From NCBI RefSeq assembly GCF_003697165.2, contig NZ_CP033092.2:2728001-2792000 (forward strand): 64,000 nt of DNA, in the 5' to 3' direction. The DNA comes from Escherichia coli DSM 30083 = JCM 1649 = ATCC 11775. GTDB lineage: Bacteria; Pseudomonadota; Gammaproteobacteria; Enterobacterales; Enterobacteriaceae. Both the position numbers and the translations under genes were made by a program. How positions within the stretch are numbered: the stretch's first letter is position 1; each line of letters begins with the position of its first letter. Below are positions 1 through 7,373 of this stretch, piece after piece. The notes beneath the pieces were generated by a model. The model was not told where the DNA came from, searched no databases, and saw nothing but the letters and a program-made list of their open reading frames with translations.

Positions 1-1521
1 ATCGACATTCACAAAGATCCCGTAGCACTGAACAAATATATCTGCGAATACCTGACGACAAAGGGCGTGTTTGAGAATGAAGAAACAGACCTGGGCACTG
101 TTGATGTTCTCCAGTCATCAGAAACACAAACTGATGCAGTGGAAACTGAGGTATCTGATATCCCAAAAAATGAAACCGCGCCGGAAGCTGAACCATCTGT
201 AGAGCGTGAGGGGCCGTTCTATTTCCTCTTCGCAGATAAGGACGGAGAAAAATACGGTCGCGCAAACAAACTTTCTGGTCTGGATAAGGCACTGGCTGCT
301 GGCGCCACTGAAATCACAAAAGAAGAATATTTTGCCCGAAAAAATGGCACATACACGGGCTTACCGCAAAATGTAGATACCGCTGAAGATTCAGAACAAC
401 CAGAGCCGATAAAAGTTACCGCTGACGAAGTAAACAAAATTATGCAGGCAGCCAATATCAGCCAGCCTGACGCCGATAAGTTGCTTGCTGCATCACGTGG
501 TGAATTTGTTGAAGGGATTAGTGACCCGAATGATCCGAAATGGATTAAGGGGATCCAGACCCGCGATTCTGTGAGCCAGAACCAGCATGAATCGGAACGG
601 AACTACCAAAAAGCGGAACAAAACAGTCCAAATGCGTTACAAAACGAGCCAGAAACGAAACAGCCTGAACCAGTGGCGCACCAGGAAGTGGAAAAAGCCT
701 GCACCGCCTGCGGTCAGACCGGCGGCGGCAACTGTCCTGATTGTGGCGCGGTGATGGGCGACGCAACATACCAAGAAACATTCGATGAAGAGTATCAGGT
801 TGAAGTTCAGGAAGATGATCCGGAGGAAATGGAAGGCGCTGAACATCCACACAAGGAGAACACTGGCGGCAATCAGCATCACAATAGCGATAATGAAACT
901 GGCGAGACGGCAGATCACCCAATTAAGGTGAACGGTCATCACGAAATCACATCCACCAGCAGGACGTGTGACCATCTAATGATCGACCTTGAAACCATGG
1001 GAAAAAATCCTGATGCCCCGATCATCTCAATAGGTGCAATATTTTTCGATCCGCAAACCGGAGATATGGGACCGGAATTTAGTAAGACTATCGATCTGGA
1101 AACTGCTGGCGGAGTCATTGATCGGGACACCATTAAATGGTGGCTTAAGCAATCACGCGAAGCGCAATCTGCCATTATGACCGATGAAATCCCGTTAGAT
1201 GATGCACTGTTACAATTGCGGGAATTTATCGACGAAAACTCCGGTGAATTTTTTGTTCAGGTTTGGGGAAATGGAGCCAACTTCGACAACACGATTTTGC
1301 GCCGTTCATACGAACGGCAGGGGATCCCCTGCCCGTGGCGTTACTACAACGATCGCGATGTACGCACAATCGTTGAGCTGGGGAAAGCCATAGACTTCGA
1401 TGCCAGAACGGCTATTCCATTCGAAGGTGAGCGCCATAATGCACTTGATGACGCCCGTTACCAGGCAAAATACGTTTCAGCTATCTGGCAAAAACTGATC
1501 CCAAATCAGGCTGATTTTTAA
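1..1521 (+). CDS. prophage exonuclease, RecE-like linker with DEDDh nuclease domain (5' partial)
   Basis: The frame is open from the first base, so the gene starts upstream; the GTG at 67 is only an internal candidate. The C-terminal part is a DEDDh 3'-5' exonuclease domain: DxE (Asp codon 985, Glu 991), NxxFDxxxL (Asp 1285) and HxAxxD (His 1435, Asp 1450), as in RNase T and ExoI-type nucleases. The middle (about 470-920) closely matches the linker of Rac prophage RecE as I recall it, including DKLLAASRGEF and a CxxC...CxxC zinc-ribbon-like pair (700-744). RecE itself ends in a PDDEXK nuclease domain, which is absent here. The position next to xis and int fits an early recombination gene of a lambdoid prophage. 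Whether it acts on phage DNA or RNA cannot be told from the sequence. Confidence 0.8.
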   Translation: MDIHKDPVALNKYICEYLTTKGVFENEETDLGTVDVLQSSETQTDAVETEVSDIPKNETAPEAEPSVEREGPFYFLFADKDGEKYGRANKLSGLDKALAAGATEITKEEYFARKNGTYTGLPQNVDTAEDSEQPEPIKVTADEVNKIMQAANISQPDADKLLAASRGEFVEGISDPNDPKWIKGIQTRDSVSQNQHESERNYQKAEQNSPNALQNEPETKQPEPVAHQEVEKACTACGQTGGGNCPDCGAVMGDATYQETFDEEYQVEVQEDDPEEMEGAEHPHKENTGGNQHHNSDNETGETADHPIKVNGHHEITSTSRTCDHLMIDLETMGKNPDAPIISIGAIFFDPQTGDMGPEFSKTIDLETAGGVIDRDTIKWWLKQSREAQSAIMTDEIPLDDALLQLREFIDENSGEFFVQVWGNGANFDNTILRRSYERQGIPCPWRYYNDRDVRTIVELGKAIDFDARTAIPFEGERHNALDDARYQAKYVSAIWQKLIPNQADF

Positions 1522-1585
1522 TGTTCAACCCCGGTCGTTGCCCACCAGCTATAGTGGCGGCGACCATGATTAGCGAACGACGCTC

Positions 1586-1834
1586 ATGGCAAGACTTATT
1601 CTGCTCACTGAGTGGGCAAAGGAGGAATTCAGTGAACCGGTCCCTACTCCGAGTACGTTAAGTAAATACGCTAAAGCCGGAATGATATTTCCTCTCCCCA
1701 AAAAAGTTGGAAGACGCTGGCGAGTGGATCCGCAAGCTCGCTTTGTCGGAATGGTAAACAAGCCGGAGGTGATCGCCACAGATCACCCTGCTTTGAAGAG
1801 GATACTGGAAGATGGCGCGCCCGCGAAAATATAA
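1586..1834 (+). CDS. prophage excisionase (Xis-type)
   Basis: This 82-residue basic protein resembles lambdoid excisionases of the Exc/YdaQ type. It has an N-terminal winged-helix-like segment (LTEWAKEEF ... TPSTLSKYAKAGMI) followed by a KKVGRRWRV basic wing. Such proteins bend DNA at attP/attL arms and direct the integrase toward excision. It lies 64 bp after the exonuclease gene and overlaps the integrase start by 23 bp, the usual xis-int coupling. No strong Shine-Dalgarno is visible before the ATG, so translation may depend on upstream coupling. The family call rests on size, motif and position. Confidence 0.75.
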   Translation: MARLILLTEWAKEEFSEPVPTPSTLSKYAKAGMIFPLPKKVGRRWRVDPQARFVGMVNKPEVIATDHPALKRILEDGAPAKI

Positions 1835-2942
1835 AACCGATGTTCCGGGATTATCTCCGTATTTTGACAAAAGAAATAACAAAGTTTACTGGCGTTACAG
1901 GCATCCCATAACAGGCAAAAATCACGGTCTCGGCAGTATTGACCAGAAACTGGCAGAAACTATTGCAGCAGAAGCGAACAGCCGTCTTGCCCGGCAGCAA
2001 ATGGAACAAATGCTCAGTCTGCAGGAGAAAATTATTAGTGACACCGGCGGTTCATCAACCGTTACCATTTTTCTGAATAATTACAGAAAAATTCAACAGG
2101 AAAGATATGAAAACGGCGAGATCAAACTCAACACGCTGAAACAGAAAGCGGCCCCTCTCAGGGTATTTGATGAACGTTTTGGCACCAGACCGTTAGATGC
2201 CATAACCGTAAAAGATGTGGTATCAGTACTGGAAGAGTACAAGGCCAGAGGACATAACAGAATGGGACAAATTTTCAGGAAAGTACTGATCGATGTTTTC
2301 CGGGAAGCTCAGCAAACGGGCGATGTCCCGCCAGGCTTTAACCCTGCAGAATCGGCAAAAAAACCGCAGGTGCGGATATCAAGACAGCGACTGACTTTTG
2401 ATGAGTGGATGATGATTTATAACGCAGCGGAAAAGGATGGTTACTTTTTACAGCGCGGTATGCTGCTGGCACTGATGACAGGCCAGCGCCTTTCAGATAT
2501 TTGCAAAATGCAATTTTCGGATATCCGGGATGGTTATCTTCATGTCGAACAGCAAAAAACAGGAACCCGGATTGCCATCCCTCTGGCTCTGCGTTGCGAT
2601 AAATTAAATCTCACCCTAGATGATGTGGTGTCATCCTGCCGCGATTGCGTTCTTAGTCCGTGGCTATTGCACCACCATCACGCGAAAGGGACAGCTAAGC
2701 GCGGCGGGATGGTTAAGCCAGCAACATTAACCGTTGCATTTAAAAAAGCCCGGGATTCTGTGGATTACAACTGGCGTGCTAATGGCACCCCACCCTCTTT
2801 CCATGAGCAGAGATCTTTATCAGAGCGATTGTTCAGAGAGCAGGGGGTTGATACCAAAATTTTGCTGGGCCATTCGAATCAAAAAATGACCGATATTTAC
2901 AACGACGCACGCGGTAAGGAATGGAAAAAACTGGTCATTTGA
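1812..2942 (+). CDS. prophage tyrosine recombinase (integrase)
   Basis: This 376-residue integrase of the lambda/IntR kind catalyses site-specific integration and excision of the prophage. The catalytic set is complete: Arg226 (TGQRLSD), Lys249 (QQKTGTR), His331 and Arg334 (HEQRSLS), His354 (LLGHS) and the nucleophile Tyr363 (DIYND). The N-terminal 65 residues are a basic arm-binding-type domain (YWRYRHPITGK), and residues about 80-180 form the core-binding domain. The start codon lies inside xis. The gene ends only 46 bp before the ompW stop codon, so the attachment site must lie at or just beyond its 3' end. All catalytic residues are intact, so it looks functional. Confidence 0.93.
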   Translation: MARPRKYKTDVPGLSPYFDKRNNKVYWRYRHPITGKNHGLGSIDQKLAETIAAEANSRLARQQMEQMLSLQEKIISDTGGSSTVTIFLNNYRKIQQERYENGEIKLNTLKQKAAPLRVFDERFGTRPLDAITVKDVVSVLEEYKARGHNRMGQIFRKVLIDVFREAQQTGDVPPGFNPAESAKKPQVRISRQRLTFDEWMMIYNAAEKDGYFLQRGMLLALMTGQRLSDICKMQFSDIRDGYLHVEQQKTGTRIAIPLALRCDKLNLTLDDVVSSCRDCVLSPWLLHHHHAKGTAKRGGMVKPATLTVAFKKARDSVDYNWRANGTPPSFHEQRSLSERLFREQGVDTKILLGHSNQKMTDIYNDARGKEWKKLVI

Positions 2943-2948
2943 TGACCA

Positions 2949-2983
2949 GTTTTGCAGAGGGGTTTTGCAGAGGTTTTGCAGAG
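2949..2983 (+). repeat. three direct repeats at the prophage-ompW junction (probable Int arm or att sites)
   Basis: GTTTTGCAGAG occurs three times, at 2949-2959, 2962-2972 and 2973-2983, immediately after the integrase stop and 4 bp before the ompW stop codon. Closely spaced short repeats next to an att core resemble the P'123 arm-binding sites of lambda. The att core itself cannot be fixed because the other prophage end is outside the window. It probably overlaps the last repeat and the A/T-rich ompW 3' end. Confidence 0.6.
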
Positions 2984-2987
2984 AAAA

Positions 2988-3626
2988 TTAAAAACGATAT
3001 CCTGCGGAGAACATAAACACCCACGGATCCAGTCGTACCGAGTCTTTTACGGTAGTAACACCAGATTTGTACTTAGCCGTGGTATCGATATCCATGTACC
3101 ACACTGACATGTTAACCAACCAGTCACGGTTAATCAGATAATCAACCCCCACCTGCCCGGCAGCTCCCCAAGAGTCTTTCAGACTGAGATCGGAAAGCCC
3201 CGCCTCTTTGCCATGATCGTTAAATCCATTATCAAAGAAGGTGGTGTAGTTAATACCTGCACCAACGTAAGGACGGAATTTGCTGCTGGCATCACCAAAA
3301 TACCACTGCGCCATCAGTGTTGGCGGCAGATGATGAACGGTTGCAATATCGCCGGTCGCCCGGGTGCCGATTTTATGGCGGAACGGCGTTGCTGCCAGTA
3401 ATTCCACACCAATGTTGTCGGTCGCCATATAAGTAAACGTCAGGCCCAGTTGAGTGTTATTGGTCACGCTGAATCCACCCAAACTTCCTAACGTACCACC
3501 AGCACCTTCTGTTGGACGTACGGTTGCAGAACCTGCACGCATAAAAAATTCGCCGGCTTCATGTGCAAAGGCACTGCCAGAGAGAAGAGTTGCTACTGCC
3601 AAAGCCGCCACTGTTAACTTTTTCAT
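2988..3626 (-). CDS. ompW: outer membrane protein W
   Basis: This 212-residue eight-stranded outer-membrane beta-barrel forms a small hydrophobic channel and is a colicin S4 receptor in E. coli. The start chosen is the ATG at 3626, giving the signal peptide MKKLTVAALAVATLLSGSAFA and a mature protein beginning HEAGEFF; the reading frame extends further upstream but that extension lacks a signal peptide. The C-terminal ...SAGYRF ends in aromatic Phe, the usual barrel-assembly signal. The stop codon abuts the prophage junction but the coding sequence is complete. Upstream lie two FNR-like palindromes, in line with known oxygen-responsive expression of ompW. Confidence 0.97.
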   Translation of the reverse strand: MKKLTVAALAVATLLSGSAFAHEAGEFFMRAGSATVRPTEGAGGTLGSLGGFSVTNNTQLGLTFTYMATDNIGVELLAATPFRHKIGTRATGDIATVHHLPPTLMAQWYFGDASSKFRPYVGAGINYTTFFDNGFNDHGKEAGLSDLSLKDSWGAAGQVGVDYLINRDWLVNMSVWYMDIDTTAKYKSGVTTVKDSVRLDPWVFMFSAGYRF

Positions 3627-3981
3627 ATCCGCTCCGTCGTTATGGTTATAAAAACGTGACGAATATACCCACATTGGGGTAACAAATGATCCTACACAGA
3701 TCACATTACATATGGTAATTCACCCTTTATTGATCTGGATTAATTTAGAAGTTGCATTGAAAATCCTGGTTAATGTGATTTAAATCAATTTTTATATATT
3801 TCGCTACGCAAATATTAACTCGCTCGCCACTTTCAGCGGTTTGCCCACGCCTGAAGGCCAGCAATTACCTCCGCTTTACAAAGATATGCTTTTCCATACA
3901 AGACCTGATGCTGCCACCCGGGGCTTAACCAGGGTACAATTGCCCGCTAATTAACACCTGCATAAAACTCAAGGAGAGTGC
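3627..3981. promoter_or_regulatory. ompW-yciC divergent intergenic region with two FNR-like boxes
   Basis: The 355-bp gap separates divergent ompW and yciC. Two near-consensus FNR sites (TTGATnnnnATCAA) are visible: TTGATCTGGATTAA at 3730-3743 and GTGATTTAAATCAA at 3775-3788, each with one mismatch. Their centres lie about 110 and 155 bp before the ompW start codon. ompW is known to be activated by FNR under anaerobiosis, and these are the obvious candidates. A Shine-Dalgarno AAGGAGAG precedes yciC. No further gene is apparent here. Confidence 0.6.
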
Positions 3982-4725
3982 ATGTCTATCACGGCGCAGT
4001 CCGTATACCGTGACACCGGAAATTTTTTCCGTAATCAATTTATGACCATTCTGTTGGTATCGTTGCTATGTGCGTTTATCACAGTGGTGTTAGGGCATGT
4101 TTTCTCACCCAGTGATGCACAGCTTGCGCAGCTCAATGACGGCGTACCCGTTAGCGGCAGTAGTGGGTTGTTCGACCTGGTTCAGAATATGTCACCGGAA
4201 CAGCAACAAATTTTGCTGCAGGCTTCAGCGGCGTCCACTTTTTCAGGATTAATCGGTAACGCCATTCTCGCCGGGGGCGTAATATTAATTATCCAGCTGG
4301 TGTCTGCGGGTCAGAGAGTCAGTGCGCTGCGAGCTATTGGTGCCAGTGCGCCGATATTACCAAAGTTATTTATTCTGATTTTTCTGACTACCCTTTTAGT
4401 ACAGATTGGCATCATGCTGGTGGTCGTTCCGGGAATTATCATGGCCATTTTACTGGCTCTGGCACCGGTGATGCTGGTACAGGACAAAATGGGCGTTTTT
4501 GCCTCGATGCGTAGCAGTATGCGGCTGACATGGGCGAATATGCGTCTGGTGGCACCCGCAGTACTGAGCTGGTTGCTGGCAAAAACACTGTTGCTGCTTT
4601 TTGCCTCTTCTTTTGCCGCATTAACCCCGGAAATTGGTGCCGTACTGGCGAACACCTTGAGCAACCTGATTTCAGCCGTATTGCTCATCTATCTGTTCCG
4701 CCTGTATATGTTGATTCGCCAATAA
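3982..4725 (+). CDS. yciC: YciC inner membrane protein (UPF0259)
   Basis: A 247-residue polytopic inner-membrane protein of the UPF0259 family. About six hydrophobic segments are visible, including FMTILLVSLLCAFITVVLG near the start and ILIFLTTLLVQIGIMLVVVP in the middle. No enzymatic motif is seen and the function is not established. Start: ATG preceded by AAGGAGAG at good spacing. It is followed 29 bp later by yciB on the same strand, so the two are probably co-transcribed as membrane-protein genes, divergent from ompW. Confidence 0.93.
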   Translation: MSITAQSVYRDTGNFFRNQFMTILLVSLLCAFITVVLGHVFSPSDAQLAQLNDGVPVSGSSGLFDLVQNMSPEQQQILLQASAASTFSGLIGNAILAGGVILIIQLVSAGQRVSALRAIGASAPILPKLFILIFLTTLLVQIGIMLVVVPGIIMAILLALAPVMLVQDKMGVFASMRSSMRLTWANMRLVAPAVLSWLLAKTLLLLFASSFAALTPEIGAVLANTLSNLISAVLLIYLFRLYMLIRQ

Positions 4726-4754
4726 CCTTAAGCATTTGATTACGGAATCGTAAA

Positions 4755-5294
4755 ATGAAGCAGTTTCTTGATTTTTTACCGCTGGTTGTCTTTTTCGCGT
4801 TTTACAAGATTTATGACATCTATGCGGCTACTGCGGCGCTCATCGTCGCCACGGCGATTGTGCTTATATATAGCTGGGTTCGCTTTCGTAAGGTTGAGAA
4901 GATGGCCCTGATCACTTTTGTTCTGGTGGTCGTCTTCGGTGGCTTGACGCTGTTCTTCCACAATGATGAGTTTATTAAATGGAAGGTTACTGTCATTTAT
5001 GCCCTGTTTGCGGGTGCCCTGTTAGTCAGCCAATGGGTGATGAAAAAGCCGCTAATTCAGCGGATGCTGGGTAAAGAACTCACCCTGCCGCAATCGGTAT
5101 GGTCGAAGCTGAATCTGGCCTGGGCTGTTTTCTTTATCCTTTGCGGTCTGGCAAACATCTACATCGCATTCTGGCTGCCGCAAAATATTTGGGTCAACTT
5201 TAAAGTCTTTGGCCTGACCGCCCTTACCTTAATCTTCACATTGTTAAGCGGTATCTATATCTACCGCCACATGCCGCAGGAAGATAAATCCTAA
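4755..5294 (+). CDS. yciB: YciB intracellular septation-type membrane protein
   Basis: This 179-residue inner-membrane protein of the YciB/IspZ family has five hydrophobic helices (FLPLVVFFAFYKI, AATAALIVATAIVLIYSW, then three more). The family is linked to cell-envelope synthesis and septum formation; E. coli YciB is reported to interact with envelope-biogenesis proteins, and loss is synthetically harmful with dcrB. It sits between yciC and yciA in the conserved yciCBA gene group. Length and sequence match the K-12 protein as I recall it. Confidence 0.95.
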   Translation: MKQFLDFLPLVVFFAFYKIYDIYAATAALIVATAIVLIYSWVRFRKVEKMALITFVLVVVFGGLTLFFHNDEFIKWKVTVIYALFAGALLVSQWVMKKPLIQRMLGKELTLPQSVWSKLNLAWAVFFILCGLANIYIAFWLPQNIWVNFKVFGLTALTLIFTLLSGIYIYRHMPQEDKS

Positions 5295-5399
5295 CCAGAC
5301 TGCCAGTCCTTCAGGGGCTGGCGCTGTATCTCCTCTGTTCTCCTCAGGAAAATCATAGTAGCATCGCGCCTGTGATTTTCCTTTTAAGTCGGTTTTACC

Positions 5400-5798
5400 A
5401 TGTCTACAACACATAACGTCCCTCAGGGCGATCTTGTTTTACGTACTTTAGCCATGCCCGCCGATACCAATGCCAATGGTGACATCTTTGGTGGTTGGTT
5501 AATGTCACAAATGGATATTGGCGGCGCTATTCTGGCGAAAGAAATTGCCCATGGTCGTGTAGTGACCGTGCGGGTTGAAGGAATGACTTTCTTACGGCCG
5601 GTTGCGGTCGGCGATGTGGTGTGCTGCTATGCACGCTGTGTCCAGAAAGGGACGACATCAGTCAGCATTAATATTGAAGTGTGGGTGAAAAAAGTGGCGT
5701 CTGAACCAATCGGGCAACGCTATAAAGCAACAGAAGCATTATTTAAGTATGTCGCGGTTGATCCCGAAGGAAAACCTCGCGCCTTACCCGTTGAGTAA
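5400..5798 (+). CDS. yciA: acyl-CoA thioesterase YciA
   Basis: This 132-residue hotdog-fold thioesterase hydrolyses a broad range of acyl-CoA esters in the cytoplasm. The signature DTNANGDIFGGWLMSQMD near residues 19-36 carries the catalytic Asp and active-site Gly of the YciA/acyl-CoA hydrolase group, and VEGMTFLRPVAVGD forms the central strand. It lies 105 bp after yciB and converges on tonB; the shared terminator hairpin between the two genes serves both strands. Full length with no anomalies. Confidence 0.96.
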   Translation: MSTTHNVPQGDLVLRTLAMPADTNANGDIFGGWLMSQMDIGGAILAKEIAHGRVVTVRVEGMTFLRPVAVGDVVCCYARCVQKGTTSVSINIEVWVKKVASEPIGQRYKATEALFKYVAVDPEGKPRALPVE

Positions 5799-5802
5799 TA
5801 AT

Positions 5803-5828
5803 CAAAAGCCTCCGGTCGGAGGCTTTTG
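5803..5828. terminator. bidirectional terminator between yciA and tonB
   Basis: A perfect 12-bp inverted repeat (CAAAAGCCTCCG, loop GT, CGGAGGCTTTTG) lies between the convergent stop codons. Because the stem ends in A/T runs on both sides it gives a U-rich tail on either strand. It matches the known tonB bidirectional terminator. Confidence 0.9.
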
Positions 5829-5837
5829 ACTTTATGC

Positions 5838-6554
5838 TTACTGAATTTCGGTAGTGCCGTTAATTTTAAACAGGATATTCACCACAATCCCACTGCCTGG
5901 CTTACCCGGCTCATAACGCCATCTGCGCATCGCATTTTTCACCTCACGCTCAAACATGTTTGCAGGCTTGGCTGAGAGGATTTGTACGTTATCCACGCGA
6001 CCATCTGGCGTGACATCAAATTTAACTTTAACCTGCCCTTCAATGCGCAATGCCTGTGCTCGTGCCGGATACTGCGGCTGATTACGGCTTAATGCGCGTG
6101 GTCCTGAAGCCACACTGGTAACCGGCTTGCTGGTTGCAGCCGTTGCCGTACTTGATGTCGGGCGCGCGGGTGCCGTATTTTCAAACGGTGATGCCGGACG
6201 CGACTCTACGGGTTTGACATCGCGTTTTGGCTGCTCCACCTTTTTCACCGGCTTCGGTTTTGGCTTAGGTTTCGGCTTCGGCTTTTCAATGACCACCGGA
6301 GCTTCTTTTGGCGGTTCAGGGATCGGCTCAGGTTCCGGTTCTGGCTCTACCACCGGCTCCGGTGGTGGCTGAACGGCTTGTGGCGGTTCAAGATCAGCAG
6401 GCGCAACCATCGTGACAGAAATCGGCTGCGCAGGCGCAGGTAGTTCAATAACCTGATGTACCGAGGTATAGAGCAAACCCGCCACAACAGCACCATGAAT
6501 GCAGACCGAAAGTAACGTCGGCCAGGGGAAGCGGCGAGGTAAATCAAGGGTCAT
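5838..6554 (-). CDS. tonB: TonB energy-transducing protein
   Basis: TonB couples the proton motive force harvested by ExbB/ExbD to TonB-dependent outer-membrane receptors for siderophores and vitamin B12. Features seen: an N-terminal membrane anchor (LLSVCIHGAVVAGLLY, with the conserved SxxxH histidine), a periplasm-spanning proline-rich region with Glu-Pro then Lys-Pro repeats, and the C-terminal domain with YPARAQ and the RWRYEPGKPG motif. The start at 6554 (MTLDLPRRF) is used; the open frame extends 17 codons further upstream. The product is 238 residues, one fewer than the K-12 protein I recall, because of a shorter KKVEQPK linker after the Lys-Pro repeats. Confidence 0.97.
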   Translation of the reverse strand: MTLDLPRRFPWPTLLSVCIHGAVVAGLLYTSVHQVIELPAPAQPISVTMVAPADLEPPQAVQPPPEPVVEPEPEPEPIPEPPKEAPVVIEKPKPKPKPKPKPVKKVEQPKRDVKPVESRPASPFENTAPARPTSSTATAATSKPVTSVASGPRALSRNQPQYPARAQALRIEGQVKVKFDVTPDGRVDNVQILSAKPANMFEREVKNAMRRWRYEPGKPGSGIVVNILFKINGTTEIQ

Positions 6555-6592
6555 TGAAGTCATAATCATTTCAGTAGAAAAACCAGGTCCCG

Positions 6593-6622
6593 ATTTTAAA
6601 TGCAAATAGCAATCATATTCAA
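6593..6622 (-). promoter_or_regulatory. tonB promoter
   Basis: On the minus strand, -35 TTGAAT (6617-6622) and -10 TAAAAT (6593-6598) are separated by 18 bp, about 40 bp upstream of the tonB start. A/T-rich Fur-like sequence overlaps the -35 to -10 interval (GAATATGATTGC) and again near GAAATGATTATG. Fur repression of tonB is established; the exact operator boundaries here are inference. Confidence 0.65.
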
Positions 6623-6777
6623 TAAGGCAAGACGATCAGGATCAGTGAAAATGTCATTTTTGGCGTAATTGACCTTACTTTATGCATGGTCTTAACAAAG
6701 ACATCATCTTTCCGTTGCAGATCTTCGCCCTTTCAAATAACGTACTTTACAACTTTCCCGAACAAGGAGTTGTGCCT

Positions 6778-7074
6778 GTGTTGTATGTTATTTACGCTCA
6801 AGACAAAGCTGATAGCCTCGAAAAACGCCTTTCCGTTCGTCCGGCACATTTGGCACGTTTACAGTTACTGCATGATGAAGGTCGTTTGTTGACCGCCGGT
6901 CCAATGCCAGCGGTAGACAGTAACGATCCAGGGGCTGCGGGATTTACTGGCTCAACCGTTATTGCTGAATTTGAGTCGCTGGAAGCAGCTCAGGCCTGGG
7001 CCGATGCTGACCCGTACGTAGCGGCAGGAGTCTATGAACACGTTTCAGTGAAACCATTTAAGAAAGTGTTCTGA
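6778..7074 (+). CDS. yciI: YciI-family protein
   Basis: This 98-residue YciI-like (dimeric alpha+beta barrel) protein has the family's His/Asp active-site arrangement (VRPAHLARL near residue 20 and [14 protein letters not shown] near residues 70-83). The enzymatic role of E. coli YciI is not settled. The GTG at 6778 is chosen: it is preceded by AAGGAG at 8 nt spacing, and translation from it gives the 98-residue protein known from K-12. The frame is open further upstream but those codons are not conserved in the family. It diverges from tonB. Confidence 0.93.
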
Positions 7075-7096
7075 ATAGAAATTCAATATTTAAGGG

Positions 7097-7124
7097 CACG
7101 GTTTTTGCAACCGTGTTCTTGTTT
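7097..7124 (+). terminator. yciI rho-independent terminator
   Basis: Stem CACGGTT/AACCGTG (7097-7103 and 7109-7115) followed by a U-rich TTCTTGTTT tail, 22 bp after the yciI stop. The rest of the 300-bp gap before kch shows no further gene. Confidence 0.75.
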
Positions 7125-7373
7125 GGCCTTTCCTTATAGGTCGGTCAGTGCATTCACCACCACAAGCAGATAATAACTTTATCTGTATTTCTTTATATGA
7201 TGTGAACATATTCAGGAAAATGCCCTTTCCTGACGCAGAGTTGCTCACTCAAAACCTTTGATTACTGCGGATAAAGTCATCTACTATTGTTTAACACATT
7301 CACGCGCTGCATGTATGTTCAGAAAATGTGCACGTTGAGATAATTAAACAAAATTGTGGTTACAGAGGTATCA

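Noticed and set aside
1..2985. The prophage end as a phage-defence island
   Set aside because: Only a nuclease, excisionase and integrase are visible, which is an ordinary lambdoid recombination module. Defence genes might lie upstream but outside the window.
6200..6400. Short tandem repeats in tonB as a satellite or unstable repeat
   Set aside because: They encode the Glu-Pro and Lys-Pro runs of TonB, a normal structural feature.
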